From: Nonomuraea spiralis
GTDB lineage: Bacteria; Actinomycetota; Actinomycetes; Streptosporangiales; Streptosporangiaceae
Length of the DNA stretch: 64,000 nt
Direction of reading: 5' to 3'
Assembly: GCF_014648435.1 (NCBI RefSeq)
Contig: NZ_BMRC01000029.1
Span: forward strand, 47,800 to 111,799
The translations under genes were made by a program, and so were the position numbers. Positions 43,909 through 53,012 of the stretch are shown piece by piece. The stretch's first letter is position 1. The number at the start of each line of letters is the position of its first letter. The notes beneath the pieces are model-generated. The model saw nothing but the letters and a program-made list of their open reading frames with translations, did no database searches and was not told where the DNA came from.

Positions 43909-46017
43909 CTACTTCACGCCTGCCTCGCGCATGTCGCGGAGTTCGCGCTTGAGCTCCTTGATCTCGTCACGCAGTCGCGCGGCCACCTCGAACTGCAGGT
44001 CGGCGGCCGACTGGTGCATCTGCTCGGTCAGCGACTCGATCAGCGACTCCATCTGCGCCCGCGGCATCTCGCCGGCGATGGCCTTGGCGTGCTGGCCGGC
44101 CTGGCGGGCGGCGAAGCCGGGCACCGGGGCCTTGCCGCGCGACTGCTGGCGGCCGCCGCCGAGCAGCTTGTCGGTGTCGGCGTCCTCGCGCTGGAGGGAG
44201 TCGAGGATGTCGGCGATCTTCTTGCGCAGCGGCTGGGGGTCGATGCCGTTGGCCTCGTTGTAGGCCGTCTGCTTGGCCCGGCGCCGGTTGGTCTCGTCGA
44301 TGGCCCGCTCCATCGACGGCGTGATCTTGTCGGCGTACATGTGGACCTGGCCCGACACATTACGGGCGGCACGGCCGATCGTCTGGATCAGGGAGGTCTC
44401 CGAACGCAGGAAGCCCTCCTTGTCGGCGTCGAGGATGGCCACCAGCGACACCTCGGGCAGGTCGAGGCCCTCGCGCAGCAGGTTGATGCCGACCAGTACG
44501 TCGAACTCGCCCACGCGCAGCTCGCGCAGCAGCTCGATGCGGCGCAGGGTGTCGACCTCGCTGTGGAGGTAGCGGACCCGGATGCCGAGCTCGAGGAGAT
44601 AGTCGGTCAGGTCTTCGGACATCTTCTTGGTCAGCGTCGTGACCAGGACACGCTCGTCGCGGTCGGCCCGCTCGCGGATCTCGTGGACCAGGTCGTCGAT
44701 CTGCCCCTTGGTGGGCTTGACGACGATCTCGGGGTCGACCAGGCCCGTGGGCCGGATGACCTGCTCGACGACGTCGCCCTTGACCCGCCCCAGCTCGTAC
44801 GGCCCCGGCGTGGCCGACAGGTAGACCGTCTGCCCGATGCGCTCCAGGAACTCCTCCCACTTCAGCGGCCGGTTGTCCAGCGCGGACGGCAGCCGGAACC
44901 CGTGGTCGACCAGCGTGCGCTTGCGCGAGGCGTCGCCTTCGTACATGGCGCCGATCTGCGGGACGGTCTGGTGGGACTCGTCGAGGACCAGCAGGAAGTC
45001 TTCGGGGAAGTAGTCGAGCAGCGTGTTGGGCGCGGTGCCGGCGGCGCGGCCGTCGAGGTGGCGGGAGTAGTTCTCGATGCCGGAGCAGGTGCCGATCTGG
45101 CGCATCATCTCGATGTCGTACGTCGTGCGCATGCGCAACCGCTGGGCCTCCAGCAGCTTGCCCTGCCGCTCCAGCTCCGACAGCCGGGCGGCCAGCTCGG
45201 CCTCGATGCCGGCCACGGCCGCCGCCATGCGCTCCTCACCGGCGATGTAGTGGGAGGCGGGGAAGATGTAGAGCTCGTCGTCCTCGGTGATGACCTCGCC
45301 GGTCAGCGGGTGCATGGTGGCGAGCTTCTCGATCTCGTCGCCGAACATCTCGATGCGCACGGCCAGCTCTTCGTACTTCGGGATGATCTCGATCGTGTCG
45401 CCGCGCACCCGGAACGTGCCCCGGGTGAAGGCCAGGTCGTTGCGCGTGTACTGCATGTCGACCAGGCGGCGCAGGAGCTGGTCGCGGTCGACCTCCATGC
45501 CGACGCGCAGCCTGGCCATGCGGTCGACGTATTCCTGCGGGGTGCCCAGGCCGTAGATGCACGAGACGGAGGCGACGACGATGGTGTCGCGGCGGGTGAG
45601 CAGCGAGTTGGTGGCCGAGTGGCGCAGCCGCTCGACCTCGTCGTTGATCGAGGAGTCCTTCTCGATGTACGTGTCGCTCTGCGGCACGTACGCCTCAGGC
45701 TGGTAGTAGTCGTAGTAGGAGACGAAATACTCGACCGCGTTGTTGGGCAGCATCTCGCGCAGCTCGTTGGCGAACTGGGCGGCGAGCGTCTTGTTGGGCT
45801 GCATGACCAGCGCGGGCCGTTGCAGCCGCTCGATCAGCCAGGCGATCGAGGCCGTCTTGCCGGTGCCTGTCGCGCCGAGCAGGACGCTGTCCTTCTCACC
45901 GGCCTGGACGCGGCGCTCCAGCTCGGCGATGGCCGTGGGCTGGTCGCCTGATGGAGTCATCTCGGTGACGACCTCGAAGGGCGCCACCTTCCGCTGCAAA
46001 TCTGTGACCGGACGCAT
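43909..46017 (-). CDS. uvrB: Excinuclease ABC subunit B
   Basis: UvrB is the damage-verifying helicase-like core of nucleotide excision repair. The 702-residue protein has Walker A LLGATGTGKTASIAW (near residue 40), the beta-hairpin region YYDYYQPEAYVPQSDTYIEKD (near 92), helicase motifs (LVLDESHQTVPQ, LYLSATPGPYE, VGINLLREGLDLPEVSLVAI) and a C-terminal UVR domain (LIESLTEQMHQSAADLQFEVA). Start ATG 46017 (MRPVTDLQRKVAPFEVV). The frame stays open upstream but is not protein-like. Confidence 0.97.
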   Translation of the reverse strand: MRPVTDLQRKVAPFEVVTEMTPSGDQPTAIAELERRVQAGEKDSVLLGATGTGKTASIAWLIERLQRPALVMQPNKTLAAQFANELREMLPNNAVEYFVSYYDYYQPEAYVPQSDTYIEKDSSINDEVERLRHSATNSLLTRRDTIVVASVSCIYGLGTPQEYVDRMARLRVGMEVDRDQLLRRLVDMQYTRNDLAFTRGTFRVRGDTIEIIPKYEELAVRIEMFGDEIEKLATMHPLTGEVITEDDELYIFPASHYIAGEERMAAAVAGIEAELAARLSELERQGKLLEAQRLRMRTTYDIEMMRQIGTCSGIENYSRHLDGRAAGTAPNTLLDYFPEDFLLVLDESHQTVPQIGAMYEGDASRKRTLVDHGFRLPSALDNRPLKWEEFLERIGQTVYLSATPGPYELGRVKGDVVEQVIRPTGLVDPEIVVKPTKGQIDDLVHEIRERADRDERVLVTTLTKKMSEDLTDYLLELGIRVRYLHSEVDTLRRIELLRELRVGEFDVLVGINLLREGLDLPEVSLVAILDADKEGFLRSETSLIQTIGRAARNVSGQVHMYADKITPSMERAIDETNRRRAKQTAYNEANGIDPQPLRKKIADILDSLQREDADTDKLLGGGRQQSRGKAPVPGFAARQAGQHAKAIAGEMPRAQMESLIESLTEQMHQSAADLQFEVAARLRDEIKELKRELRDMREAGVK

Positions 46018-46052
46018 GCTGCCACTGTAGGCGGCGCCACCGACAGAAACCG

Positions 46053-46286
46053 TCAGGCCGTACGCTCCCCGATGCGGGGGAACGGGCTGGTGGAGAAGAC
46101 CACCTCGACCGGCAGTTCGAAGTACGCGGCCAACCGCAACGCCAGGTAAAGGCTCGGGCTGTACTCGCCCCGCTCCAAATAGCCGACGGTCTGGTAGTGG
46201 ACGCCCAGGGCGTCGGCGAGCTGCCTGCGGGTGATCCCGCGTTCGGCGCGCAGCAGCGCGATGCGGTTGTAGACGGTCTCGCTCAT
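46053..46286 (-). CDS. Small XRE-family HTH regulator
   Basis: A 77-residue protein that is almost only a Cro/CI helix-turn-helix (NRIALLRAERGITRRQLADA, LGVHYQTVGYLERGEYSPSL), of the YgzD-like type with ending LPVEVVFSTSPFP. GGGAGG precedes the ATG at 46286. It lies 35 bases upstream of uvrB on the same strand and divergent from the SPFH operon, so it could control either. Confidence 0.85.
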   Translation of the reverse strand: MSETVYNRIALLRAERGITRRQLADALGVHYQTVGYLERGEYSPSLYLALRLAAYFELPVEVVFSTSPFPRIGERTA

Positions 46287-46370
46287 CGCCTCCCATCCTC
46301 CCAGCCGCCGCCCCCACGCGGACGAGTCCCGGCCGGCGGCGTGCGTCGCTGCGTTCAGTGATCGCCGATG

Positions 46371-46403
46371 TAGCAGGTCTGCTCTGTCGATAGCACGTCT
46401 ACT
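46371..46403. promoter_or_regulatory. Direct-repeat operator candidate for the XRE regulator
   Basis: TAGCAGGTCTGCT (46371-46383) and TAGCACGTCTACT (46391-46403) agree at 11 of 13 positions with a 20-bp period, about two helical turns, and each is partly palindromic. They lie between the XRE gene and the SPFH operon. Confidence 0.45.
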
Positions 46404-46498
46404 ACGGGACGTACTAGACATATGACGACACATTGCAAGCGAACAGTAAGTCACACCCGATACGGTCGGATTCGCCTGTAGCGGAAAAGGAAGGTTCG

Positions 46499-48127
46499 AT
46501 GTCACGACCCCGAGAGGCACTGATCCAGGCAGGTCAGGGCATAGCCCAAGCGGTCGCTCAAGGAGGTGACGTGCGGCAGGCGATGAGCCAGGCCATGGGA
46601 CAGGTCGCCGACCAGGCGGGCCAGTTCGGCGGCCAGCTCACCGGCCAGGCCCCCGGCTTCGCGCTCAACCCGCACGACTTCGCCGCCGCCCGAGACGGAG
46701 GCGCCTCCGTCGGCACGCAGATCGAGGCCAGGTCCGCCTCGCTGAACGAGGCCGGCGAGATCGTCAACCGCAGCTTCGCCGAGAACGGCATGCACGTCAT
46801 CTCCCCGGTGGTGATCCCCAAGGGCGGCACCGCCAAGGTGGTCATCCCGCTGGGCGTCCTCGTGGTGCTCGGCCTGATCGGCGCCCTGGGCGGCATCGTC
46901 CCAGGGTCGGCGATCTTCTTCGGCCCCCACTACTGGGTGGTGCTGGTCCTGGCCGCCGCGTTCCTGTGGTGGCGCAGGAGCGTGGTGATGGTGCCCGAGG
47001 GCTGCAAGGCGCTGATCACCAAGTTCGGCAAGCTGGTGCACATCGCCGACCCGGGCCGGGTGACGCTGTTCAACCCGTGGAAGCGGGTCAGCTACATCGT
47101 CAACACCACGCGCGAGTACCCGTTCAACGCCCCGATCAGGGAGGCGCCGACCCAGCAGGGCGTCAAGGCCAGCGTCGACCTGTTCCTGCAGTTCAGGATC
47201 GAGAACCCGGCCGAGTTCATCTTCGTGCTCGGCTCGGTCAGCGGCTTCCAGTCCAAGCTGCAGAACGCCATCAGCGAGGTCACCCGCTCCCTGATCTACG
47301 CCCAGCGGGCCGAGGACATCTACGACCTGGTGGGCGAGAGCACCCTCGGCATGCTGGAGAGCCTGAACCAGCAGTTCCTGCCGGCCGTACGGCTCACCGA
47401 CGTGAACATCACCCACGCCGAGCCGTCCAGCCAGGAGTACCGGATGGACCTGGCCGCCCCCGAGATGGTCCGGGTGGCCAAGGAGGCCTACACCTACGAG
47501 TACGAGCTCCAGCTCCGCAAGGAGCAGAACGAGGGCGACCTGGTCAAGGAGCTGGCCGGGCTGCAGGAGACGCTGAGCGCGATCCAGGCCGAGATCGCCG
47601 GATACCAGGCCCGGATGGACACCGCGCTCGAACGCGCCAGCCACCAGGCCACCGCCCAGGCCAGGCAGCGCCTGGTCGAGGCCGAGTCCACGGCGAACGC
47701 CAACGCCGCGCTCCTGGAGGCCCAGGCCCTGGACATCCGGGCGCTGTCGGCCGCCGAGGCCCCCGAGATCCTCGACTACCGCTTCCAGCAGGACCTGCTG
47801 ACCAAGCTGGAGTCGGTGGCCACCCGGCTGCCGCAGGTGGTTCAGGTGGGCGAGCAGACCGACATCGACTTCCTGGCCCTGGCCCAGCAGCTCGTGGGCG
47901 GCAAGGGCGCGGCGCTGTTCTCCGCCGAGGACATGGCCGCCATCCGCGGCCGGCTCGACGAGATCGCCGCCCGCGTCAGCAGCCGCGAGGACGAGATCGC
48001 GGCCCTGCTGAAGAAGGCCGCCGCCGACGTGACCGAGCCGCAGGCGACGCCCGAGCCGGACCACGACCTGGAACGCACGGTCGAGCGCCTGCTGCCCGGC
48101 AACCGTAGTGAGGATGAGGTCCGATGA
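46499..48127 (+). CDS. SPFH/band 7 membrane-scaffold protein, first of pair
   Basis: A 542-residue protein. Residues 1-70 are a Gln/Gly/Ala-rich amphipathic stretch (AQAVAQGGDVRQAMSQAMGQ); two hydrophobic segments follow (about 112-135 and 140-160). The SPFH domain spans roughly 165-330 (SVVMVPEGCKALITKFGKLV, ASVDLFLQFRIENPAEFIF), then a coiled coil rich in Glu/Gln/Ala to about 420 and a charged tail. SPFH proteins oligomerise into membrane microdomain rings. Start ATG 46499 follows GGAAGG. It overlaps the next SPFH gene by four bases (ATGA). Confidence 0.85.
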   Translation: MSRPREALIQAGQGIAQAVAQGGDVRQAMSQAMGQVADQAGQFGGQLTGQAPGFALNPHDFAAARDGGASVGTQIEARSASLNEAGEIVNRSFAENGMHVISPVVIPKGGTAKVVIPLGVLVVLGLIGALGGIVPGSAIFFGPHYWVVLVLAAAFLWWRRSVVMVPEGCKALITKFGKLVHIADPGRVTLFNPWKRVSYIVNTTREYPFNAPIREAPTQQGVKASVDLFLQFRIENPAEFIFVLGSVSGFQSKLQNAISEVTRSLIYAQRAEDIYDLVGESTLGMLESLNQQFLPAVRLTDVNITHAEPSSQEYRMDLAAPEMVRVAKEAYTYEYELQLRKEQNEGDLVKELAGLQETLSAIQAEIAGYQARMDTALERASHQATAQARQRLVEAESTANANAALLEAQALDIRALSAAEAPEILDYRFQQDLLTKLESVATRLPQVVQVGEQTDIDFLALAQQLVGGKGAALFSAEDMAAIRGRLDEIAARVSSREDEIAALLKKAAADVTEPQATPEPDHDLERTVERLLPGNRSEDEVR

Positions 48128-49365
48128 GCCGCGAGTTCTCGAAGATCAAGGAGTCGCTGGCCTCCTGGTCCGACATCCGCCAGCTCCTGCGCGGCGGCGA
48201 GCAGGGCCAGCTCGTGCCGGTCGTGATCCCCAAGGACCGGCGCGGCTTCGCCTGGATGGCGCTGGTCTTCCTGGGCCTGTACTTCGCCGGCATGGCCGCG
48301 CTCACCGACCTGACCCTGGTCGCCGCGCTGGCCGCGCTGTTCTTCCTGTTCGTGGCCCTGGTCACGATGTGGCGCAAGGCGATCATCGAGATCGAGGAGG
48401 GCACGACCGGCGTACGCAGCCGCTGGGGCGCGATCACCGGCACGCTCCCGCCGGGCCGCCACTACCTGTGGCTGCCGTGGGACCGGGTGGACGCGGTCGT
48501 CGACACCTCCACCGAGATCCCGTACTCGGCGCCGATCTCGGCCTGCCCGACGGCCGAGAACGTGCCGCTGAAGTCGATCGAGTTCTTCCTGAAGTTCCGC
48601 ATCGTGGACCCGGTGGCGTTCGTCCGGACGATCGGCGCGGGCAACTTCGACCTCGTGCTCTCCAGCGCCGTGCAGGACGCGATCAGGCAGCGCAGCCGCC
48701 GCGTCAACACCGAGCGTGCCTACGACCTGCGCGGCTCCGACGTCGGCGACATGCAGGAGGCGCTCAACCGCCAGCTCGGCCGGTACGGCGTGCGTATCAC
48801 CGGCGCCAACATCCCCGACGTCCAGCTGCCCGACCAGTACCAGCAGCACCTGGCCACCCGCGAGAAGGTCGCCAAGGAGCTGTCGGCCTACGAGCGCGAG
48901 TGGGAGCTGACCCGCAAGCGCCGCATCGACACGCTGCTCATGGAGATCGAGCGTTCCAAGAAGACCCGCGACGCCCGCGTGGTCGAGGTCAAGGCCGCCC
49001 ACAACACCGCGCGCAAGAACGTGGCGCGCATGCTGGAGGAGCAGGAGACCGAAGCCCAGCGCGTGACGTGGGAGATCGAGGCACGCGGCAGGGCCGACCT
49101 GACCGCCGCCGAGAACGAGGCCAAGGCCCTGCGCAGGCTGGCCGAGTCGTACCGTGACAACCGGGCCGTGCTCCAGTACGAGCTGGCCCGCAAGCGCCTG
49201 GACGTGGGCGCCAAACTCGCCGAGAACGCCCCCCAGCCCCTGATCGTACGGACCCAGCAGGGCCAGGCCGACTCGGCTCTGTCCACCCTCATCCTGGCCC
49301 AGCTGCTCCCCCGCATCTCGGGCCAGGGAACCGTCGCCGGCAACGGCCAGACCCCCACCGCATAG
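48124..49365 (+). CDS. SPFH/band 7 membrane-scaffold protein, second of pair
   Basis: A 413-residue protein with two membrane segments (WMALVFLGLYFAGMAALTDLTLVAALAALFFLFV region, residues 43-80), an SPFH domain from about 85 to 245 (IIEIEEGTTGVRSRWGAITGTLPPGRHYLWLPWD), and a long coiled coil (RKRRIDTLLMEIERSKKTRDARVVEVKAA). It differs from the upstream paralogue and probably forms hetero-oligomers with it, as FloA/FloT or HflK/HflC do (inference). Confidence 0.86.
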   Translation: MSREFSKIKESLASWSDIRQLLRGGEQGQLVPVVIPKDRRGFAWMALVFLGLYFAGMAALTDLTLVAALAALFFLFVALVTMWRKAIIEIEEGTTGVRSRWGAITGTLPPGRHYLWLPWDRVDAVVDTSTEIPYSAPISACPTAENVPLKSIEFFLKFRIVDPVAFVRTIGAGNFDLVLSSAVQDAIRQRSRRVNTERAYDLRGSDVGDMQEALNRQLGRYGVRITGANIPDVQLPDQYQQHLATREKVAKELSAYEREWELTRKRRIDTLLMEIERSKKTRDARVVEVKAAHNTARKNVARMLEEQETEAQRVTWEIEARGRADLTAAENEAKALRRLAESYRDNRAVLQYELARKRLDVGAKLAENAPQPLIVRTQQGQADSALSTLILAQLLPRISGQGTVAGNGQTPTA

Positions 49366-49375
49366 GAGAGACCCC

Positions 49376-50149
49376 ATGGTGTTCCGCAAATTGATGGCCG
49401 CCTTCGGCGCGGGCGTCGAGGTCGACACGGTCCTGGCCGGCGCGGGCGTGCGCCCCGGCGAGCCGCTGCGCGGCGTCGTGCACTTCCGCGGCGGCGGCTC
49501 CGACTACAAGGTCGAGGGCATCTACATCGACCTGACCGCCGTGGTGGAGGTCGAGAGCGGCGACAACGAGTACAAGACGACCTACAGCTTCCTGCGCCAG
49601 CAGGTGGCCGGGACGTTCCAGCTTGCCTCGGGCGCCCAGCACCAGCAGCCGTTCGAGATCATGATGCCGTGGGAGACGCCGATCAGCGCGATCGGCGGGC
49701 ACCCGCTGCACGGCATGCGGCTCGGCGTGCAGACGGAGCTGGCCCTCGCGGGCGCGATCGACAAGGGCGACCTCGACCCGCTGTTCGTCAGCCCGCTGCC
49801 GGCCCAGGAGCACGTCATCGCCGCCCTCGACCGCATGGGCTTCCACTTCAAGAAGGCCGACCTGGAGCGCGGCACGCTGTACGGCTCGACGATGCCGTTC
49901 TTCCAGGAGATCGAGTACTACGCGGGCGGCCAGTGGCGGCGGCACTTCAACGAGCTGGAGCTGACGTTCATCGCCGGGCCGCGGCAGATGGACGTCATCC
50001 TGGAGGCCGACAAGCGCGGCGGTTTCCTGACCTCCAGCCACGACTCCTACAACCGCTTCACCGTGCGCTACGACGACCACCCGGGCCAGGCCGAGCAGGC
50101 GTTGCAGCACGGCCTGGAGCAGATGGCGCGCCGCCGGGGCTGGTTCTAG
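49376..50149 (+). CDS. Spo0M-family arrestin-like protein
   Basis: The 257 residues match sporulation-control protein Spo0M: VFRKLMAAFGAGVEVDTVLAG followed by PGEPLRGVVHFRGGGSDYKVEGIYIDL, then HQQPFEIMMPWETPISAIGGHPLHGM and a C-terminal FNELELTFIAGPRQMDVILEADKRGG. The family has an arrestin-like beta-sandwich and affects sporulation or stress responses through unknown partners. It starts 10 bases after the second SPFH gene, so a membrane-scaffold plus arrestin complex is plausible. Confidence 0.9.
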   Translation: MVFRKLMAAFGAGVEVDTVLAGAGVRPGEPLRGVVHFRGGGSDYKVEGIYIDLTAVVEVESGDNEYKTTYSFLRQQVAGTFQLASGAQHQQPFEIMMPWETPISAIGGHPLHGMRLGVQTELALAGAIDKGDLDPLFVSPLPAQEHVIAALDRMGFHFKKADLERGTLYGSTMPFFQEIEYYAGGQWRRHFNELELTFIAGPRQMDVILEADKRGGFLTSSHDSYNRFTVRYDDHPGQAEQALQHGLEQMARRRGWF

Positions 50150-50162
50150 GGTTCCGGCAGGC

Positions 50163-50198
50163 GGCCCCTGGGCCGGGTGGAACCCCGGCTCAGGGGCC
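50163..50198. terminator. Bidirectional terminator between Spo0M and PIG-L genes
   Basis: GGCCCCTG-g-GCCGG pairs with CCGGC-t-CAGGGGCC (13 bp plus a G-T wobble, 8-base loop) between two convergent genes. Confidence 0.7.
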
Positions 50199-51128
50199 AG
50201 GGACGCGGTACATGCGCTCGGTCCAGGCCCGGTAGCGCCAGGTGTGCCCGACGCGGTAGTCGTGGCCGAGGTAGACGCCGAAGACCCGGCGCTTCAGCTC
50301 GCGCAGCGCCCCCACGACGTTGGGGGCCCAGCCGGTCATCGGGTAGCCGCGGTAGGAGACCACGCGCAGCCGCAGCCCGCGGGCGGCGGCCAGGGCGAAG
50401 CGCGCCGAGGCCACGTGGTCGGGGTGGTCGCACAGGCCGCGCCGCCGGGGCGGCTCGGGGTCGAGCGTACGCAGCACCGTTGGACGGAACCGGGCATAAA
50501 GGGCACTCAGCATGGCGACGACATCGCCCTTGGCCACACAACGCCCCTCAGGCCCGGACACACCTCCCTCAGCGGGCACACCTTCCTGGCCGGGCACGCC
50601 TGCCTGGCCGAAGCGCCGTACGCAGGAGCGGCCCTCCCACAACCTGGTCAGGGCGTCGCGGCCGCCGTCGGCGCGCGGGTCGCCGCCGTCGGGCAGCCCG
50701 GCGAAGGCGAGCCTGATCGCCGGCCGGTCGGCCAGCTCCTCCAGACGTACGGGGACGCCGCCCGCCGTGATCGTCCGGGTCCGCCAGACGTTGCGCGCCC
50801 CGGCCAGGAAGGCGTACGCGGCCCGCAGGCCCTCCGAGCGGTCGTGGGCGTAGGCGACCGGGTCGCGGTCGTCGTCCCAGCCGGCCTGGCCCTCGCCCGC
50901 GGTCAGGTAGACGGTCACCGTGGGGCGGTCCTGCTGGACGGCGCCGTACAGGTCGGGGCTCATGAACAGCAGGTCGTCGTCCGGATGGGCCACGACCTGC
51001 ACGAACTGCTCCCACAGCGACGGCCGGTCGGCCACCGTCCGCGCCGCGGCGGGCACCGCGGGACACGCCAGCACGGCCACCAGCACCAGCGCCAGCGCCG
51101 CCGCCGAGAACACCCTGATCCCCTTCAT
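50190..51128 (-). CDS. Secreted PIG-L family deacetylase
   Basis: A zinc-dependent LmbE/PIG-L-type N-deacetylase of 312 residues. After a signal peptide (MKGIRVFSAAALALVLVAVLACPAVPAAA) comes VVAHPDDDLLFMSPDL with the metal-binding AHPDD, and later DHPDHVASARFAL with the third ligand. An insert of about 40 residues near the middle (QAGVPGQEGVPAEGGVSG) is collagen-like and unusual. Substrate may be an N-acetylglucosamine-type glycan. ATG 51128 is chosen over GTG 51134. Confidence 0.86.
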   Translation of the reverse strand: MKGIRVFSAAALALVLVAVLACPAVPAAARTVADRPSLWEQFVQVVAHPDDDLLFMSPDLYGAVQQDRPTVTVYLTAGEGQAGWDDDRDPVAYAHDRSEGLRAAYAFLAGARNVWRTRTITAGGVPVRLEELADRPAIRLAFAGLPDGGDPRADGGRDALTRLWEGRSCVRRFGQAGVPGQEGVPAEGGVSGPEGRCVAKGDVVAMLSALYARFRPTVLRTLDPEPPRRRGLCDHPDHVASARFALAAARGLRLRVVSYRGYPMTGWAPNVVGALRELKRRVFGVYLGHDYRVGHTWRYRAWTERMYRVPGP

Positions 51129-51307
51129 CCCCACCCCCGTGCGTTCCAGTATCGAACCTGGTCAGGTCCCGGTCCTGAGCTGCCAGGGGGAGATGTCATG
51201 TCATTCCCGGGTAGGAGATACCTCCTTCCCGTGAGCTGGAAGTAGCATGCCGACGGTCGTTACGATGACCTAGGGGATTGACTGATCGTCGAACGGCGGG
51301 GCGAACG

Positions 51308-52372
51308 ATGGCACGGTTCACGGCGGCGCTGAAGCGGGTCGCTCCTTGGGCGGCCCAGAACGCCGACGGCGCCATCGCGCTGTTACTGGCCGTGGTGATC
51401 GGCGTCCTCGGCATCATGCCGGACAAGATCGTGCCCACCGACGTGCAGACCCAGCTCGTCAACGCGGCGACGCTGGTCATCATGGCTCTGGTGGCCACCG
51501 CCCTACTGCGCGACCGGGTGCGCCAGGCCCCGGTCGAGGAGACCATCACCTCCGGCGCGCTGGCCCAGCTGCCCGTACGGCTGTCGCGGCTGGAGGAGAT
51601 CGAGGCGCTGGTCCACGGCACCCGCAAGGCCCTCGACGCGCTCCAGCTCGTCAGGGTGCTGGGCAGCAAGCAGGAGATCGCCCAGATGCACGCCGAGGCG
51701 CGCAAGGACACCACCCGGTGGAGCTTCAAGGGCGGCACCGGCACCTACCTGCGCGCGGTCACGCTGCCCGAGTGCGTGGCCGCCGCCCGCCGGGAGAAGC
51801 GGCACCTCGTGGTCCGGGTCGAGGTGATCGACCCGTCCAACGTCGAGGTGTGCGAGACGTACGCCCACTACCGGCGTTCCCTGTCGGACTCCCCCGACGC
51901 GACCGGCGAGACGTGGACGACCGACCGGGTCAGGAAGGAGTCGTACGCGACGATCCTGGCCGCGTTCTGGTACCGCCAGCGCTACGGCCTGCTCGACATC
52001 GAGGTCGGCCTGTCGGCGTCGATGACGACGTTCCGCTGGGACCTGTCGGCCACCCGGCTGATCATGACGGTCGAGGACCCCAACCGGGCGATGACCGCGC
52101 TGGCCGGCACGTTCTACTACGAGAACTGCGACACCGAGCTGCGGCTCAGCTTCGAGCAGGCGCGGCGGGTGCCGATGGACATGTACAAGAAGGCGCCGCT
52201 CAGCGACGAGCCCACGATCGAGGAGGTCCAGGACCTGTTCGGGCGTATCGGGGTGCCTCTTCCCAAGGCCTACGACGGCCGCGACGTCGTCGACATCGCG
52301 CGCAAGGCCCTGCGCGCCGTCGATCCGTACGGCGAGACCCGTCCCGGGGCCCTCCGACGACACGTAACGTGA
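51308..52372 (+). CDS. Two-TM protein with unrecognised C-terminal domain
   Basis: The N-terminus has two membrane segments (GAIALLLAVVIGVLGIMP and VNAATLVIMALVATALL, residues 20-70), then a short coiled coil (LSRLEEIEALVHGTRKAL) and a 240-residue cytoplasmic domain starting with RWSFKGGTGTYLRAVTLPEC that I cannot assign to a family. It contains conserved-looking motifs GETWTTDRVRKESYATILAAF and FYYENCDTELRLSFEQARR. Co-transcribed with a cupin and an inositol-monophosphatase-like gene (9 and 10-base gaps). ATG 51308 is preferred to TTG 51278. Confidence 0.7.
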   Translation: MARFTAALKRVAPWAAQNADGAIALLLAVVIGVLGIMPDKIVPTDVQTQLVNAATLVIMALVATALLRDRVRQAPVEETITSGALAQLPVRLSRLEEIEALVHGTRKALDALQLVRVLGSKQEIAQMHAEARKDTTRWSFKGGTGTYLRAVTLPECVAAARREKRHLVVRVEVIDPSNVEVCETYAHYRRSLSDSPDATGETWTTDRVRKESYATILAAFWYRQRYGLLDIEVGLSASMTTFRWDLSATRLIMTVEDPNRAMTALAGTFYYENCDTELRLSFEQARRVPMDMYKKAPLSDEPTIEEVQDLFGRIGVPLPKAYDGRDVVDIARKALRAVDPYGETRPGALRRHVT

Positions 52373-52381
52373 GTAGGGCTC

Positions 52382-53002
52382 ATGAGCTACCGGTCGGTCT
52401 ACCAGCGGGTCCGCGACGGCCAGGCCAGGTCGTGGGCGCTCGGGGTGCTGACGGGGGCCGCGCGCCCCAAGGCCGTACGCCATCCGCTCGGGTTCGTCTG
52501 CCTGCCGCTGGAGCGTGAGGGCGGCGAGGGGGTATGCCTCCACCTGTGGTCCGACTCGCTCAAGCACGCCGAGAGCACCACCTCGCAGATCCACTGCCAC
52601 AGCTGGGACCTGGTCAGCCACGTGCTCTACGGCCAGGTGCGCAACGTGCACGCGGTGGTCACCGACGCGGGCCCCGACGCCACGCACCGGGTGTTCGAGG
52701 TGGTCAGCGGCGCGGACGGCGACCGGATCTCACCCACCGGCCGCACCGTGCGGCACGCGACCGGGCTGGTGGAGCTGTTCGGGCCGGGCGACACCTACAC
52801 GCTGTCGGCCGACCGTTTCCACAGCAGCGTGGTGCCGGAGGGCGGGGAGGCGGCCACGATCGCGCTCGGACGCGGCCGGCCCGGCAGCCGCGACCTGTCG
52901 CTGGGCCCGCTCGGAGGGGGCGGCCACCACGTGCCCAGGGAGCACCTGAACGCCGAGGAGACGGCGCTGGCCGTCCGCCTGATCACCGCCCGCCTGACCT
53001 GA
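52382..53002 (+). CDS. Cupin-fold metalloprotein
   Basis: A 206-residue protein with a cupin-like double-stranded beta-helix: SQIHCHSWDLVSHVLYGQVRN supplies the HxH pair (about residues 74-76), and a third ligand lies in DRFHSSVVPEGGEA near 144. This resembles cysteine-dioxygenase-type or small-molecule-binding cupins. No close family name can be given. It sits between the two-TM protein and the phosphatase gene in one operon. Confidence 0.65.
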   Translation: MSYRSVYQRVRDGQARSWALGVLTGAARPKAVRHPLGFVCLPLEREGGEGVCLHLWSDSLKHAESTTSQIHCHSWDLVSHVLYGQVRNVHAVVTDAGPDATHRVFEVVSGADGDRISPTGRTVRHATGLVELFGPGDTYTLSADRFHSSVVPEGGEAATIALGRGRPGSRDLSLGPLGGGGHHVPREHLNAEETALAVRLITARLT

Positions 53003-53012
53003 GGGGTGCCCG

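Noticed and set aside
46018..46317. An N-terminal extension of uvrB by 100 codons
   Set aside because: It overlaps the XRE regulator in another frame and is not protein-like; the family start is at 46017.
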